Part shown: piece by piece, positions 1-5,428 of the stretch
Layout of the letters: each line of letters starts with the position of its first letter
How positions within the stretch are numbered: position 1 is the stretch's first letter
Origin: Thermoplasmata archaeon
GTDB lineage: Archaea > Thermoplasmatota > Thermoplasmata > Lutacidiplasmatales > UBA184
Direction of reading: 5' to 3'
NCBI GenBank assembly: GCA_030044105.1
Contig: JASHWL010000004.1
Span: forward strand, 1-11,581
DNA: 11,581 nt
Program-made: the position numbers and the translations under genes
The notes under the pieces: model-generated
Database searches by the model: none
Seen by the model: only the letters and a program-made list of their open reading frames with translations
What the model was told of the DNA's origin: nothing

Positions 1-626
1 CCGTCCGCGAAGAACTCGTCCTCGGGCTCCGCGCTGAGGTTCGCGAGCGGCAGGATCGCCAGGCGCAGGTTGTGCGGCTCCCCGGCGGCGGCCGCGGGCG
101 TGGGGTGCGGAGCCGCGCCGTCGGTCACGCGATAGAGCTCGACGGGCTCCTGAACGTTCTTGAGCGTCCGGGGCCCGATCCGCTCGAACAGCACGGGGAG
201 CTTGTTCCGCACCTGCTGGTACACCGTCGCGGAGAGGCAGACCCCTCCCGGTTCGGCGAGCGGTTCGATCCGGGACGCGACGTTGACCGCATCTCCGAGG
301 ATATCGCCGTCCTCCTCCACGACGTCGCCCGCATGAAGGCCGATCCGCAACAGGATCTGCTCGGCGGGATCGATCGATGCGTTGCGACGCGCGATGGCGC
401 GCTGGATCTCGACCGCGCACCGGACCGACTCGACCGCGCTCGCGAATTCGACCAGGAAGCCGTCGCCGAGCGTCTTCACCTCGTGCCCGCCGAACGACGC
501 GAAGATGGGGCGGAGCAGGGACTGATGCTCCCGGCGCAGTCGCAGCGCCGCCTCCTCGTCCCGCTGGCCCATCTTCGTGAACCCGACGAGGTCGGTGAAC
601 ATGATCGCGGCGAGCCGTCGAGTCAT
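1..626 (-). CDS. Class III adenylate/guanylate cyclase with TolB-like domain (partial, cut at left edge)
   Basis: Probable nucleotidyl cyclase making cAMP from ATP in the cytosol. The frame is open from an ATG at 626 to the window edge (208 complete codons seen), so the C-terminus is missing. The N-terminus MTRRLAAIMFTDLVGFT is typical of the family. The catalytic set is complete: metal-binding Asp12 and Asp55 (LGDGF), Lys51 (the position that favours adenine), Asp112, and transition-state residues Asn115 and Arg119 in GDAVNVASR. The cyclase domain spans about residues 4-172. After a Pro/Ala-rich linker, LRLAILPLANLSAEPEDEFF (from about residue 186) begins a TolB/FlgO-like domain, which in bacterial relatives is usually followed by TPR repeats. 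A GGAGGT lies 13 bases before the ATG. Upstream in-frame GTG codons exist, but conservation starts at this ATG. No cAMP-binding partner is visible in the window. Family identity is firm; nucleotide specificity is inferred. Confidence 0.9.
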   Translation of the reverse strand, partial: MTRRLAAIMFTDLVGFTKMGQRDEEAALRLRREHQSLLRPIFASFGGHEVKTLGDGFLVEFASAVESVRCAVEIQRAIARRNASIDPAEQILLRIGLHAGDVVEEDGDILGDAVNVASRIEPLAEPGGVCLSATVYQQVRNKLPVLFERIGPRTLKNVQEPVELYRVTDGAAPHPTPAAAAGEPHNLRLAILPLANLSAEPEDEFFAD

Positions 627-741
627 GCGCGCGGGAGCGACCTCCCCGCGCACCTGCGGCCCTTGTCGCACGTCGGGCCGAGAGGAGTGTCGGACGCGCC
701 GCCCCGGGGCCGGCGCCACCGCTCGAGCGATCGGGCCCGCT

Positions 742-751
742 GGGATAACTG
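742..751 (-). promoter_or_regulatory. Candidate TATA element for the cyclase gene
   Basis: On the minus strand this reads CAGTTATCCC, an AT-rich island in very GC-rich DNA. Transcription would start near 720 and leave a leader of about 95 bases holding the GGAGGT at 640-645. The leader is long compared with the leaderless genes elsewhere in the window, so the call is weak. Confidence 0.3.
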
Positions 752-975
752 TCTCACGGGCCCCCGCATCCCACGAACCACGACGCGCGGACCGACCGCG
801 CGCCTCCCCAAGACCGTTCCGACGGCCAGTTGGGAGTCCATGGAGCATCGCGCCAGCAGCCACGGACGGAGTTGAACTTCACGGCGGCGGCCCGGGTCGG
901 GTCCGGCTCACCGATCGCGCCCGGGCGGCGGCGCACGCGCTCCCGATCGACCCCGCCCGGTCAGACGAATCCGAA

Positions 976-1009
976 TGCGTTAGGTACGGGCCGAGCGCCC
1001 GTTCTTAGG
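976..1009 (+). promoter_or_regulatory. Candidate promoter elements for the reductase gene
   Basis: Two AT-richer patches lie here: GCGTTAGGTA (976-985) and GTTCTTAGG (1001-1009). The first would start transcription near 1007, the second near 1030. Either could serve the reductase; neither is a strong TATA box. Confidence 0.25.
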
Positions 1010-1030
1010 GCGGGGGTCCATGGTCGTGTC

Positions 1031-1036
1031 GGTGAG
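1031..1036 (+). promoter_or_regulatory. Ribosome binding site deciding the reductase start
   Basis: GGTGAG sits four bases before the ATG at 1041 and matches an archaeal Shine-Dalgarno core (GGTGA). It favours 1041 over the upstream ATG at 1020, which has no such site. Confidence 0.45.
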
Positions 1037-1040
1037 CCCG

Positions 1041-1649
1041 ATGCGCAAGGTCCAGATGGTGATGTTCATGACGATCGACGGACAGGCCCAGTTCCCGGCG
1101 TACGACAGCGCGCCGTACACGAACGACGCCGAGGAGCCGATGTGGAAGCCTCGGTTCGATTCGATCGACACGATCATCCTGGGAGGAGTCGCCTACCCGA
1201 AGTGGGCCGCGTTCTGGCCCCAGAAGCAGGACGACCCGAAGTCGTCCGCGTGGCAGAAGGAATTCTCTCGGTTCTCGAACCGGGCGCAGAAGGTCGTGTT
1301 CTCCAAGTCGCTCCAGAAACCATTGTGGGAGAACACCCGCATCGTTCGGGGGACCCCGTCCGAAGAGGTCGCGAAGCTCAAGGCCGCCCCGGGGAAGGAC
1401 ATCGCCGTGGGCGGCGGACCGCGCATCGCGCAGTCGCTGCTGGCGGAAGACCTCGTGGATGAGATCCTGGTGCTCGTCCAGCCGTCCCTCGTCGGGACGG
1501 GGAAGCCGCTCTTCCGGACCACCGACGACCCCCGCTACGGGGAGGACGTCATTCCGAAGGGCGCGCCGGGTCGTCACGACTTCGTCCTGGTGGAGGCGAA
1601 GGGGCTCGCGGACAGCAACGTGTTCCTCCACTACGCGCTCGGACGGTAG
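1041..1649 (+). CDS. RibD C-terminal / dihydrofolate-reductase-like protein
   Basis: Predicted cytosolic NAD(P)H-dependent reductase of the RibD_C/DHFR fold, 202 residues as called here, which is normal for stand-alone members. The N-terminus MRKVQMVMFMTIDG matches the first strand and the 'DG' turn of the family. IILGGVAYPKW carries the Gly-rich nucleotide-binding turn. The late segment KDIAVGGGPRIAQSLL, followed by LVDEILVLVQPSLVGTGKPLF, is the classic C-terminal signature of the fold. An in-frame ATG at 1020 would add seven residues, but 1041 has a better ribosome binding site and fits the family N-terminus. It stands alone: no riboflavin or folate gene is nearby, so the substrate is unknown. 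Most such proteins are uncharacterised, so a role in riboflavin synthesis should not be assumed. Confidence 0.88.
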   Translation: MRKVQMVMFMTIDGQAQFPAYDSAPYTNDAEEPMWKPRFDSIDTIILGGVAYPKWAAFWPQKQDDPKSSAWQKEFSRFSNRAQKVVFSKSLQKPLWENTRIVRGTPSEEVAKLKAAPGKDIAVGGGPRIAQSLLAEDLVDEILVLVQPSLVGTGKPLFRTTDDPRYGEDVIPKGAPGRHDFVLVEAKGLADSNVFLHYALGR

Positions 1650-1734
1650 AGGAGCGGCCGCCGGTCGGGGGCGATGGCCCCGCGTCCGGCGCACGCCCCA
1701 GGGTGAGGGCGCGGCCGTGGACGCGGGGGGCTAG

Positions 1735-1755
1735 CTCCCGCCTCCCCCTCGGGAG
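1735..1755. repeat. Short inverted repeat after the reductase gene
   Basis: Arms CTCCCG (1735-1740) and CGGGAG (1750-1755) could form a 6-bp hairpin with a 9-base loop, 85 bases after the reductase stop. There is no T-tract after it, so its use as a terminator is doubtful. Confidence 0.3.
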
Positions 1756-1790
1756 ACCATGCTTGGACTCCCAACCCGCGAGCGACCGTC

Positions 1791-1804
1791 GAAAGTTCTA
1801 AGAG
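1791..1804 (+). promoter_or_regulatory. Candidate TATA element for the hemerythrin gene
   Basis: GAAAGTTCTAAGAG is the only AT-rich patch in the 198-base gap before the hemerythrin-like gene. Transcription would start near 1823, leaving a leader of about 25 bases with GGGAGA 11 bases before the ATG. A perfect 12-bp palindrome, GGCCGCGCGGCC, lies just downstream at 1805-1816. Confidence 0.4.
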
Positions 1805-1847
1805 GGCCGCGCGGCCGTGGCGCCGCGCGCGGGAGATCGCAGCGACC

Positions 1848-2546
1848 ATGTCGGGTACAGAGGACCTGTTCACGCCGGTTCACAAGGGCATCCGCGCCAT
1901 GATCTACGACCTTTCGGCCCGGCTGCAGACCAATGACTTCACGGATCGCGACTCCACCCAAGCGCTCGCGCAGGACCTGGAGATCGACTTCGCGATCGCC
2001 CGATCCGCCGGCTGTTTCCTTTGCGCGTTCGCGGCGCATGCCCACGATGAGGAGAGAGTGGTCTTTCCGCGTTCGGCGGAGGCGGCCAACGCCCTCGTCA
2101 CCGAGCTGATCCGGGACCACCAGGGTCTGACCCGCCGGGAGCTCGAGATCGGACAGCACGCCCGCGCGCTCGGCTCGATCTCGTCGCCCGGGGAACGGAC
2201 GGCGGCCGGCATCCGCCTCAATCAGCTCGCCAACGAACTCTTCGCGGCGTACCTCGTGCACATGAACCGCGAGGAGACCGAGCTTGTGCCGGTGATGCGC
2301 GAGCACTTCACCGACGCGGAGCAAGCCCAGATGCGGGGGGCCATCATCGCCGGGTTCCAACCGGATCGGCTCTTCGCCCTGCTCGGCTGGATGTTGCCCG
2401 CCCTCAACGTCAGCGAATTGACGGAGCTGCTCGCCAGCGTGAAGGGCGCGGCCCCTCCGCCGTTCATGAAGGCCATCTCGGACATCGGCGCGGCCCACGT
2501 CGACGCCGAGCGGTGGGCCGTCGTGAAACAGCGAGTCGGGATCTAA
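1848..2546 (+). CDS. Hemerythrin-like (HHE) di-iron domain protein
   Basis: A 232-residue cytosolic protein predicted to be a four-helix bundle with a non-heme di-iron site that binds O2 or related small molecules. Likely ligands are at family spacing: His12 (TPVHKGIR), His64 and Glu68 (HAHDEE, an HxxxE pair followed by VVFP), His91 (IRDHQGL), and His138 and Glu142 (HMNREE, followed by ELVPVM). The second half, from about residue 152, includes LFALLGWMLPAL and resembles the C-terminal helical extension of many bacterial and archaeal members. No signal peptide or membrane segment is seen. A CFLC pair (Cys56, Cys59) lies just before the His64 helix. The gene stands alone with its own upstream AT-rich element and is convergent with the small membrane protein at 2599-2910. 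Whether it senses, stores or detoxifies O2 or NO cannot be read from the sequence. Confidence 0.88.
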   Translation: MSGTEDLFTPVHKGIRAMIYDLSARLQTNDFTDRDSTQALAQDLEIDFAIARSAGCFLCAFAAHAHDEERVVFPRSAEAANALVTELIRDHQGLTRRELEIGQHARALGSISSPGERTAAGIRLNQLANELFAAYLVHMNREETELVPVMREHFTDAEQAQMRGAIIAGFQPDRLFALLGWMLPALNVSELTELLASVKGAAPPPFMKAISDIGAAHVDAERWAVVKQRVGI

Positions 2547-2598
2547 GCCCCCACGGTCGCCGAGCGGCCGCCATCGGGAGCGCCGAGTCGCGGGGAGG

Positions 2599-2910
2599 CT
2601 ACGCGTCCCAGTCGCGCGCGACCACGGACTCCCGGAGTTCCCGGACCCGAGAATTCTCCGCGGTCCCAGTCGCGATCCAATAGAGCCCGAAAGCGGCGAC
2701 GGCGGAACCGATCAGATCGCCGAGCAGGCCGGGCCTCAGCACGGCGATCGCCAGAATTCCGGCCGCGAAGAGCCCCAGCCCGACGACCACCTTCGTCAGG
2801 GCAGCCTCCCGTTTCAAACGGCTCCACTCCTGAAAGATCGGCACGTCGCTCTTCTCCCGCACCGGGGGCGGCGGGTCCGAGTACTCGAGCCGTGGAAACA
2901 CCGGTCTCAC
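2599..2910 (-). CDS. Small two-helix membrane protein, unknown function
   Basis: A 103-residue protein that I do not recognise. It begins with a soluble, Pro-rich N-terminus (SDPPPPVREK, about residues 11-20) and a charged stretch (EWSRLKREAALTK). Two hydrophobic segments follow at about 41-58 (VVVGLGLFAAGILAIAVL) and 62-81, and then a charged tail ending VVARDWDA. This is the layout of a helical hairpin with both termini in the cytosol. The start is a GTG at 2910; no ATG precedes the membrane segments and no clear ribosome binding site is seen. Its codon use and two well-formed membrane helices argue that it is real. It is convergent with the hemerythrin-like gene (52-base gap) and lies downstream of the 3025-4029 gene on the same strand, separated by 114 bases that hold its own candidate promoter. 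Confidence 0.7.
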   Translation of the reverse strand: MRPVFPRLEYSDPPPPVREKSDVPIFQEWSRLKREAALTKVVVGLGLFAAGILAIAVLRPGLLGDLIGSAVAAFGLYWIATGTAENSRVRELRESVVARDWDA

Positions 2911-2983
2911 CTGGACGACGACGCTCCCGTGCCGGGGCGCGCGGAGACTTCGTCCCCCGACCGTGGCGAAGCGACCGGGCTAG

Positions 2984-2998
2984 TTAGGTTTTGTTCGG
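2984..2998 (-). promoter_or_regulatory. Candidate promoter for the small membrane protein gene
   Basis: On the minus strand this reads CCGAACAAAACCTAA, followed by CTAG; it is the only AT-rich run in the 114-base gap. Transcription would start near 2965 and leave a leader of about 55 bases. It shares CAAA(A)CCTA with the element at 10120-10133. It is A-rich, not U-rich, in the transcript of the upstream gene, so it is not a terminator for that gene. Confidence 0.35.
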
Positions 2999-3024
2999 TG
3001 GGCCGCGCGGACCTCAGCGCGGGC

Positions 3025-4029
3025 TCAGGTCGTCTCCCCGACGCGCCGCAGGACCCGGAGCGCGGTCAGCGTGATCCACTTGCTCGGCCGCCCGACCGGT
3101 TCGAGGGTCCATCCTTGGATCTCGTGCCCGCTGTAATCCTTTCTCATCTCCGGCCCGACATCGGGGTGCATGCGATCCAGGAGCCAGGTGCCGTCCGGTC
3201 GCCGCTTGCTCCGGAGCACGTCGAGCGCCGGTCGGAGCCGTCGGTCGTTTCCGAAGCCGAGCGCGGTGACCACGTCGAGGCCGACCAGGACGTCGTAGAA
3301 GTAATGCGTCGGGTAGTGGAATCGGAACCAGGGCTCGTATCTCCGGCCCTCCCGGAACAGCCCTCGTTCGAGATAGAACTCGGCCCCTCGATCGATGGCC
3401 GTCTGCATCTTCGCCGACCGCTGCGGCCTCGGCAGCGTCGCGAGCGCGGCGAGGGCTTCCCAGCAGTCGAGCGTGCCCGGCGCATCGGGAGCGCAGTTCC
3501 AACCTCCGTTCTCCCGCTGATCCTCGAGCATCCAGTCGAACAGCTTCCGCACGCGCCGATCGTCACCGTACCCGAATCGCGTCAGCATCCGGGCGAGGTT
3601 CCCGACCGCGCAGACCTCTTCGGTGAAGAAGTTGAACGGAGAACTCAGCCGCAGCTTGTAGTCGAAGATCTGCTCGGCGGCCTTTCGGACCCGGGGCTCG
3701 CTCGACGTGAGTCCGAGATCCGAGAGGACCAGCGCCGGCCACATCGTCGACCGGAACTGCGGAAACTGGAGAAAGCGAGCCCATGTTCGAAACGACTTGG
3801 GTTCGCGCGCCTCCCAGTAGCCCGCCGCTTTCTGGCGCCCCAGCAGGTCCGCGGCCCATCCAGCGCGAGGGAGCCGGGCCCGGGCGCGCCGGACGTCCGG
3901 GTCGGTCTCGGACCGGCCCAAAAGATCGGTGAGGGCGTGGAGGCGCACGGAAGGTTGCTCCTCCTCGAGGAGCCAGTTGAGGACCGCCGAACGTGCGGGA
4001 CCGGACGGACGTGGGGACGAAGGGGACAT
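3025..4029 (-). CDS. Alpha/alpha-toroid protein of squalene-cyclase/prenyltransferase fold, unknown function
   Basis: A 334-residue protein with repeated helical pairs and Q..xGGW-type motifs: LLGRQKAAGYW (residues 62-72), QRENGGWNC (171-179) and RRPDGTWLL (276-284). These mark the terpene-cyclase/prenyltransferase-like toroid. The N-terminus NWLLEEEQPSVRLHAL and the block YPTHYFYDVLVGLDV (239-253) are typical of a widespread uncharacterised group often labelled 'squalene cyclase'. The DxDD acid motif of real class II terpene cyclases is absent: the equivalent stretch reads APDAPGTLDCWEAL. Cys140, Cys179, Cys189 and several His (238, 242, 302) could form a metal or disulfide site; this is inference. 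The ATG at 4029 starts the conserved region; the frame stays open for a long way upstream, but that part is antisense to the 4219 gene. It is divergent from that gene across 189 bases. No signal peptide is seen. Confidence 0.78.
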   Translation of the reverse strand: MSPSSPRPSGPARSAVLNWLLEEEQPSVRLHALTDLLGRSETDPDVRRARARLPRAGWAADLLGRQKAAGYWEAREPKSFRTWARFLQFPQFRSTMWPALVLSDLGLTSSEPRVRKAAEQIFDYKLRLSSPFNFFTEEVCAVGNLARMLTRFGYGDDRRVRKLFDWMLEDQRENGGWNCAPDAPGTLDCWEALAALATLPRPQRSAKMQTAIDRGAEFYLERGLFREGRRYEPWFRFHYPTHYFYDVLVGLDVVTALGFGNDRRLRPALDVLRSKRRPDGTWLLDRMHPDVGPEMRKDYSGHEIQGWTLEPVGRPSKWITLTALRVLRRVGETT

Positions 4030-4039
4030 GTTCGCACGT

Positions 4040-4053
4040 GGGGGAAATCCCCC
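4040..4053. repeat. Palindromic element in the leader of the toroid gene
   Basis: GGGGGAAATCCCCC is a perfect 6-bp inverted repeat with a 2-base centre, 11 bases before the minus-strand ATG at 4029. It lies between the candidate promoter (4077-4092) and the start codon, so it could be an operator or a leader hairpin. Confidence 0.4.
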
Positions 4054-4076
4054 GACGAAGGGCCCGAAGTGCGGTC

Positions 4077-4092
4077 GTTCTCTAAGTTGTTG
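4077..4092 (-). promoter_or_regulatory. Candidate promoter for the toroid gene
   Basis: On the minus strand this reads CAACAACTTAGAGAAC, an AT-rich patch about 55 bases before the ATG at 4029. Transcription would start near 4058 and leave a leader of about 30 bases containing the palindrome at 4040-4053. Confidence 0.4.
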
Positions 4093-4189
4093 CGGGAAGA
4101 CTCCAACCGCCGCCGGTACGGCCCGATCGACCGGTGGGTTGGGGGTGCCCGGCCCGGTGCCGGTCGCGGCCTCGGCGTCGCGTACCGGG

Positions 4190-4199
4190 GATAAATATC
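4190..4199 (+). promoter_or_regulatory. Strong TATA box for the M29-like gene
   Basis: GATAAATATC is the best archaeal TATA box in the window. Its centre is about 24 bases before the ATG at 4219, which places transcription start at or next to the start codon. The transcript is therefore probably leaderless, which agrees with the lack of a Shine-Dalgarno sequence in CCGGCGCCTCCCCGGCCC. Confidence 0.75.
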
Positions 4200-4218
4200 G
4201 CCGGCGCCTCCCCGGCCC

Positions 4219-5322
4219 ATGGCGCGAGCCTCTTCCTCCAACCGTGAACGCAAGTTCGCCCGAGCCGTCCTGACCAAGAACCTGCGCGTGCAGCCCGGCG
4301 AGAACGTGATCATCGAGGGATGGAGTCGGATGCTTCCCTGGGCCACCGCCCTCGCACGGGAGACCCGACGGATCGGAGCGTACCCCATGGTGCTCTTCGA
4401 GGACGAGGACTCCTACTGGGACTCGGTGGACGCGCGCGAGGACCTCGTCCTCGGCGCGTCGCCGGACCACGAGTGGGCCGCGCTGCGGAACGCCAACGTG
4501 TACATTCACATGTGGAACGCCGGCGACCGACTCCGGATGGACGCGCTCGGACCCAAGCGCGGCGGGAAGCTCTTCAAGTGGAACCCCGCCTGGTACAAGA
4601 CCGCGAAGGAGGCCGGCCTGCGCGGGAGCCGCCTCGACATCGGGCGGCCGTTCCCCAGCCTCGCCAAGGTGTACGACGTCGACCAGGCGGCCTGGATGGA
4701 CCAGCTCGTGGCCGCGTCCATGGTCGACCCGGCGAAGCTCGCCGCGGCCGGTAAGCCGATCGCCCGGGCGCTGGAGCGGGGTCGGCGCGTCCGCATCTAT
4801 GACGACCAGGGGACGGACCTCACGCTCGGGCTGGCCCACCGGAAGGCCCGGATCGAGGACGGACGCGTCTCGAAGCAGGACATGAAGACCCCCTTCGGCA
4901 TGCTGAACCTGCTGCCCGCCGGCAACGTGCGCGTCGCGCTCAACGAGGCGGTGGCGGACGGCACGATCGTGGCCAACCGGTCCAGCTACAACGACATCGG
5001 CATGTCGACCGGCGGCCGCTTCGAGTTCCGCAAGGGGCGTCTCGTGCGCCACCACTACGACAGCGGTGCGTCGTTCTTCGACAAGGACTACGCCAAGGGA
5101 GGGAAGGGCCGCGACCGGCCCGGCTACCTGTCGATCGGGCTCAATCCGGAACTCCACAACACGCCGCAGATGGAGGACCGCGAGCAGGGCGCGATCACGG
5201 TCTCCGTCGGGAACAACACCTTTGTTCCGGGCGGGAAGAACAAGGCCCAGTTCACGGGGATCGTCGTCAACGTGGGCGCGCACGTCGAGGTCGACGGGAA
5301 GCCGCTCAAGCTGCCGGGCTAG
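4219..5322 (+). CDS. M29-aminopeptidase-like protein with altered metal site
   Basis: A 367-residue protein, close to the usual length of the thermophilic metalloaminopeptidase family (AmpS/AmpT, M29). The N-terminal half is characteristic: LRVQPGENVIIEG, then an ALARETRRIGAYPMVLFEDED block (about 45-63), then HEWAALRNANVYIHMWN. The C-terminal half keeps the family outline but, by my alignment from memory, not the metal ligands: NLLPAGNVRVA has Asn236 where Glu is usual; PGYLSIGLNP has Tyr303 where Glu is usual; GAITVSVG (324-331) has Thr327 where GTxHxAxG has His; and AQFTGIVV has Thr346 and Ile348 where the HxD pair is expected. It may be inactive as a peptidase, or belong to a branch with another chemistry or binding role. 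No signal peptide is seen. It is expressed from a strong TATA box, is divergent from the toroid gene and convergent with the thermopsin gene. Confidence 0.8.
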   Translation: MARASSSNRERKFARAVLTKNLRVQPGENVIIEGWSRMLPWATALARETRRIGAYPMVLFEDEDSYWDSVDAREDLVLGASPDHEWAALRNANVYIHMWNAGDRLRMDALGPKRGGKLFKWNPAWYKTAKEAGLRGSRLDIGRPFPSLAKVYDVDQAAWMDQLVAASMVDPAKLAAAGKPIARALERGRRVRIYDDQGTDLTLGLAHRKARIEDGRVSKQDMKTPFGMLNLLPAGNVRVALNEAVADGTIVANRSSYNDIGMSTGGRFEFRKGRLVRHHYDSGASFFDKDYAKGGKGRDRPGYLSIGLNPELHNTPQMEDREQGAITVSVGNNTFVPGGKNKAQFTGIVVNVGAHVEVDGKPLKLPG

Positions 5323-5380
5323 GCGACCGACCCCCCTCGGGCTTCTCCCGCGAAGCTTGCCCCTCCCGGGGCCCGCCGCC

Positions 5381-5392
5381 CCGCCCGGGCGG
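5381..5392. repeat. GC palindrome between convergent genes
   Basis: CCGCCCGGGCGG is a perfect 12-bp palindrome in the 106-base gap where the M29-like and thermopsin genes converge. It could form a cruciform or a weak terminator structure, but there is no T-run on either strand, so termination is only a guess. Confidence 0.3.
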
Positions 5393-5428
5393 CCTCCCGC
5401 TGCTCGGGGCACCGCCGGTCGGACGACG

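Larger units (their letters stand above)
627..1040. other. Divergent intergenic region
   Basis: About 400 bases separate the minus-strand cyclase from the plus-strand reductase. It holds candidate promoters for both (742-751 minus; 976-1009 plus) and a GGAGGT (minus strand, 640-645) before the cyclase. Open frames here are Arg/Pro-rich and look like GC artefacts. No RNA gene or repeat was recognised. Confidence 0.6.

Noticed and set aside
623..841. 72-codon minus-strand frame whose stop overlaps the cyclase ATG (ATGA)
   Set aside because: The overlap looks like translational coupling, but the peptide is Arg-rich with no hydrophobic core or motif and no ribosome binding site was noticed. It is probably chance.
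72..875. Open plus-strand frame of 267 codons
   Set aside because: Antisense to the cyclase, whose catalytic motifs are complete on the minus strand.
1650..1847. Terminator or small RNA after the reductase gene
   Set aside because: Hairpins are possible, but GC-rich DNA forms them everywhere and no T-run follows.
3025..4029. True squalene-hopene cyclase
   Set aside because: The protein is about half the usual length and lacks the DxDD motif.
2929..4194. Open plus-strand frame of about 420 codons
   Set aside because: Antisense to the toroid gene, with no recognisable motifs and a skewed Arg/Pro/Glu composition.
4030..5412. Possible 460-residue N-terminal extension of the toroid protein
   Set aside because: The frame stays open on the minus strand across the whole M29-like gene, but the extension has no family resemblance and the toroid similarity begins at the ATG at 4029.
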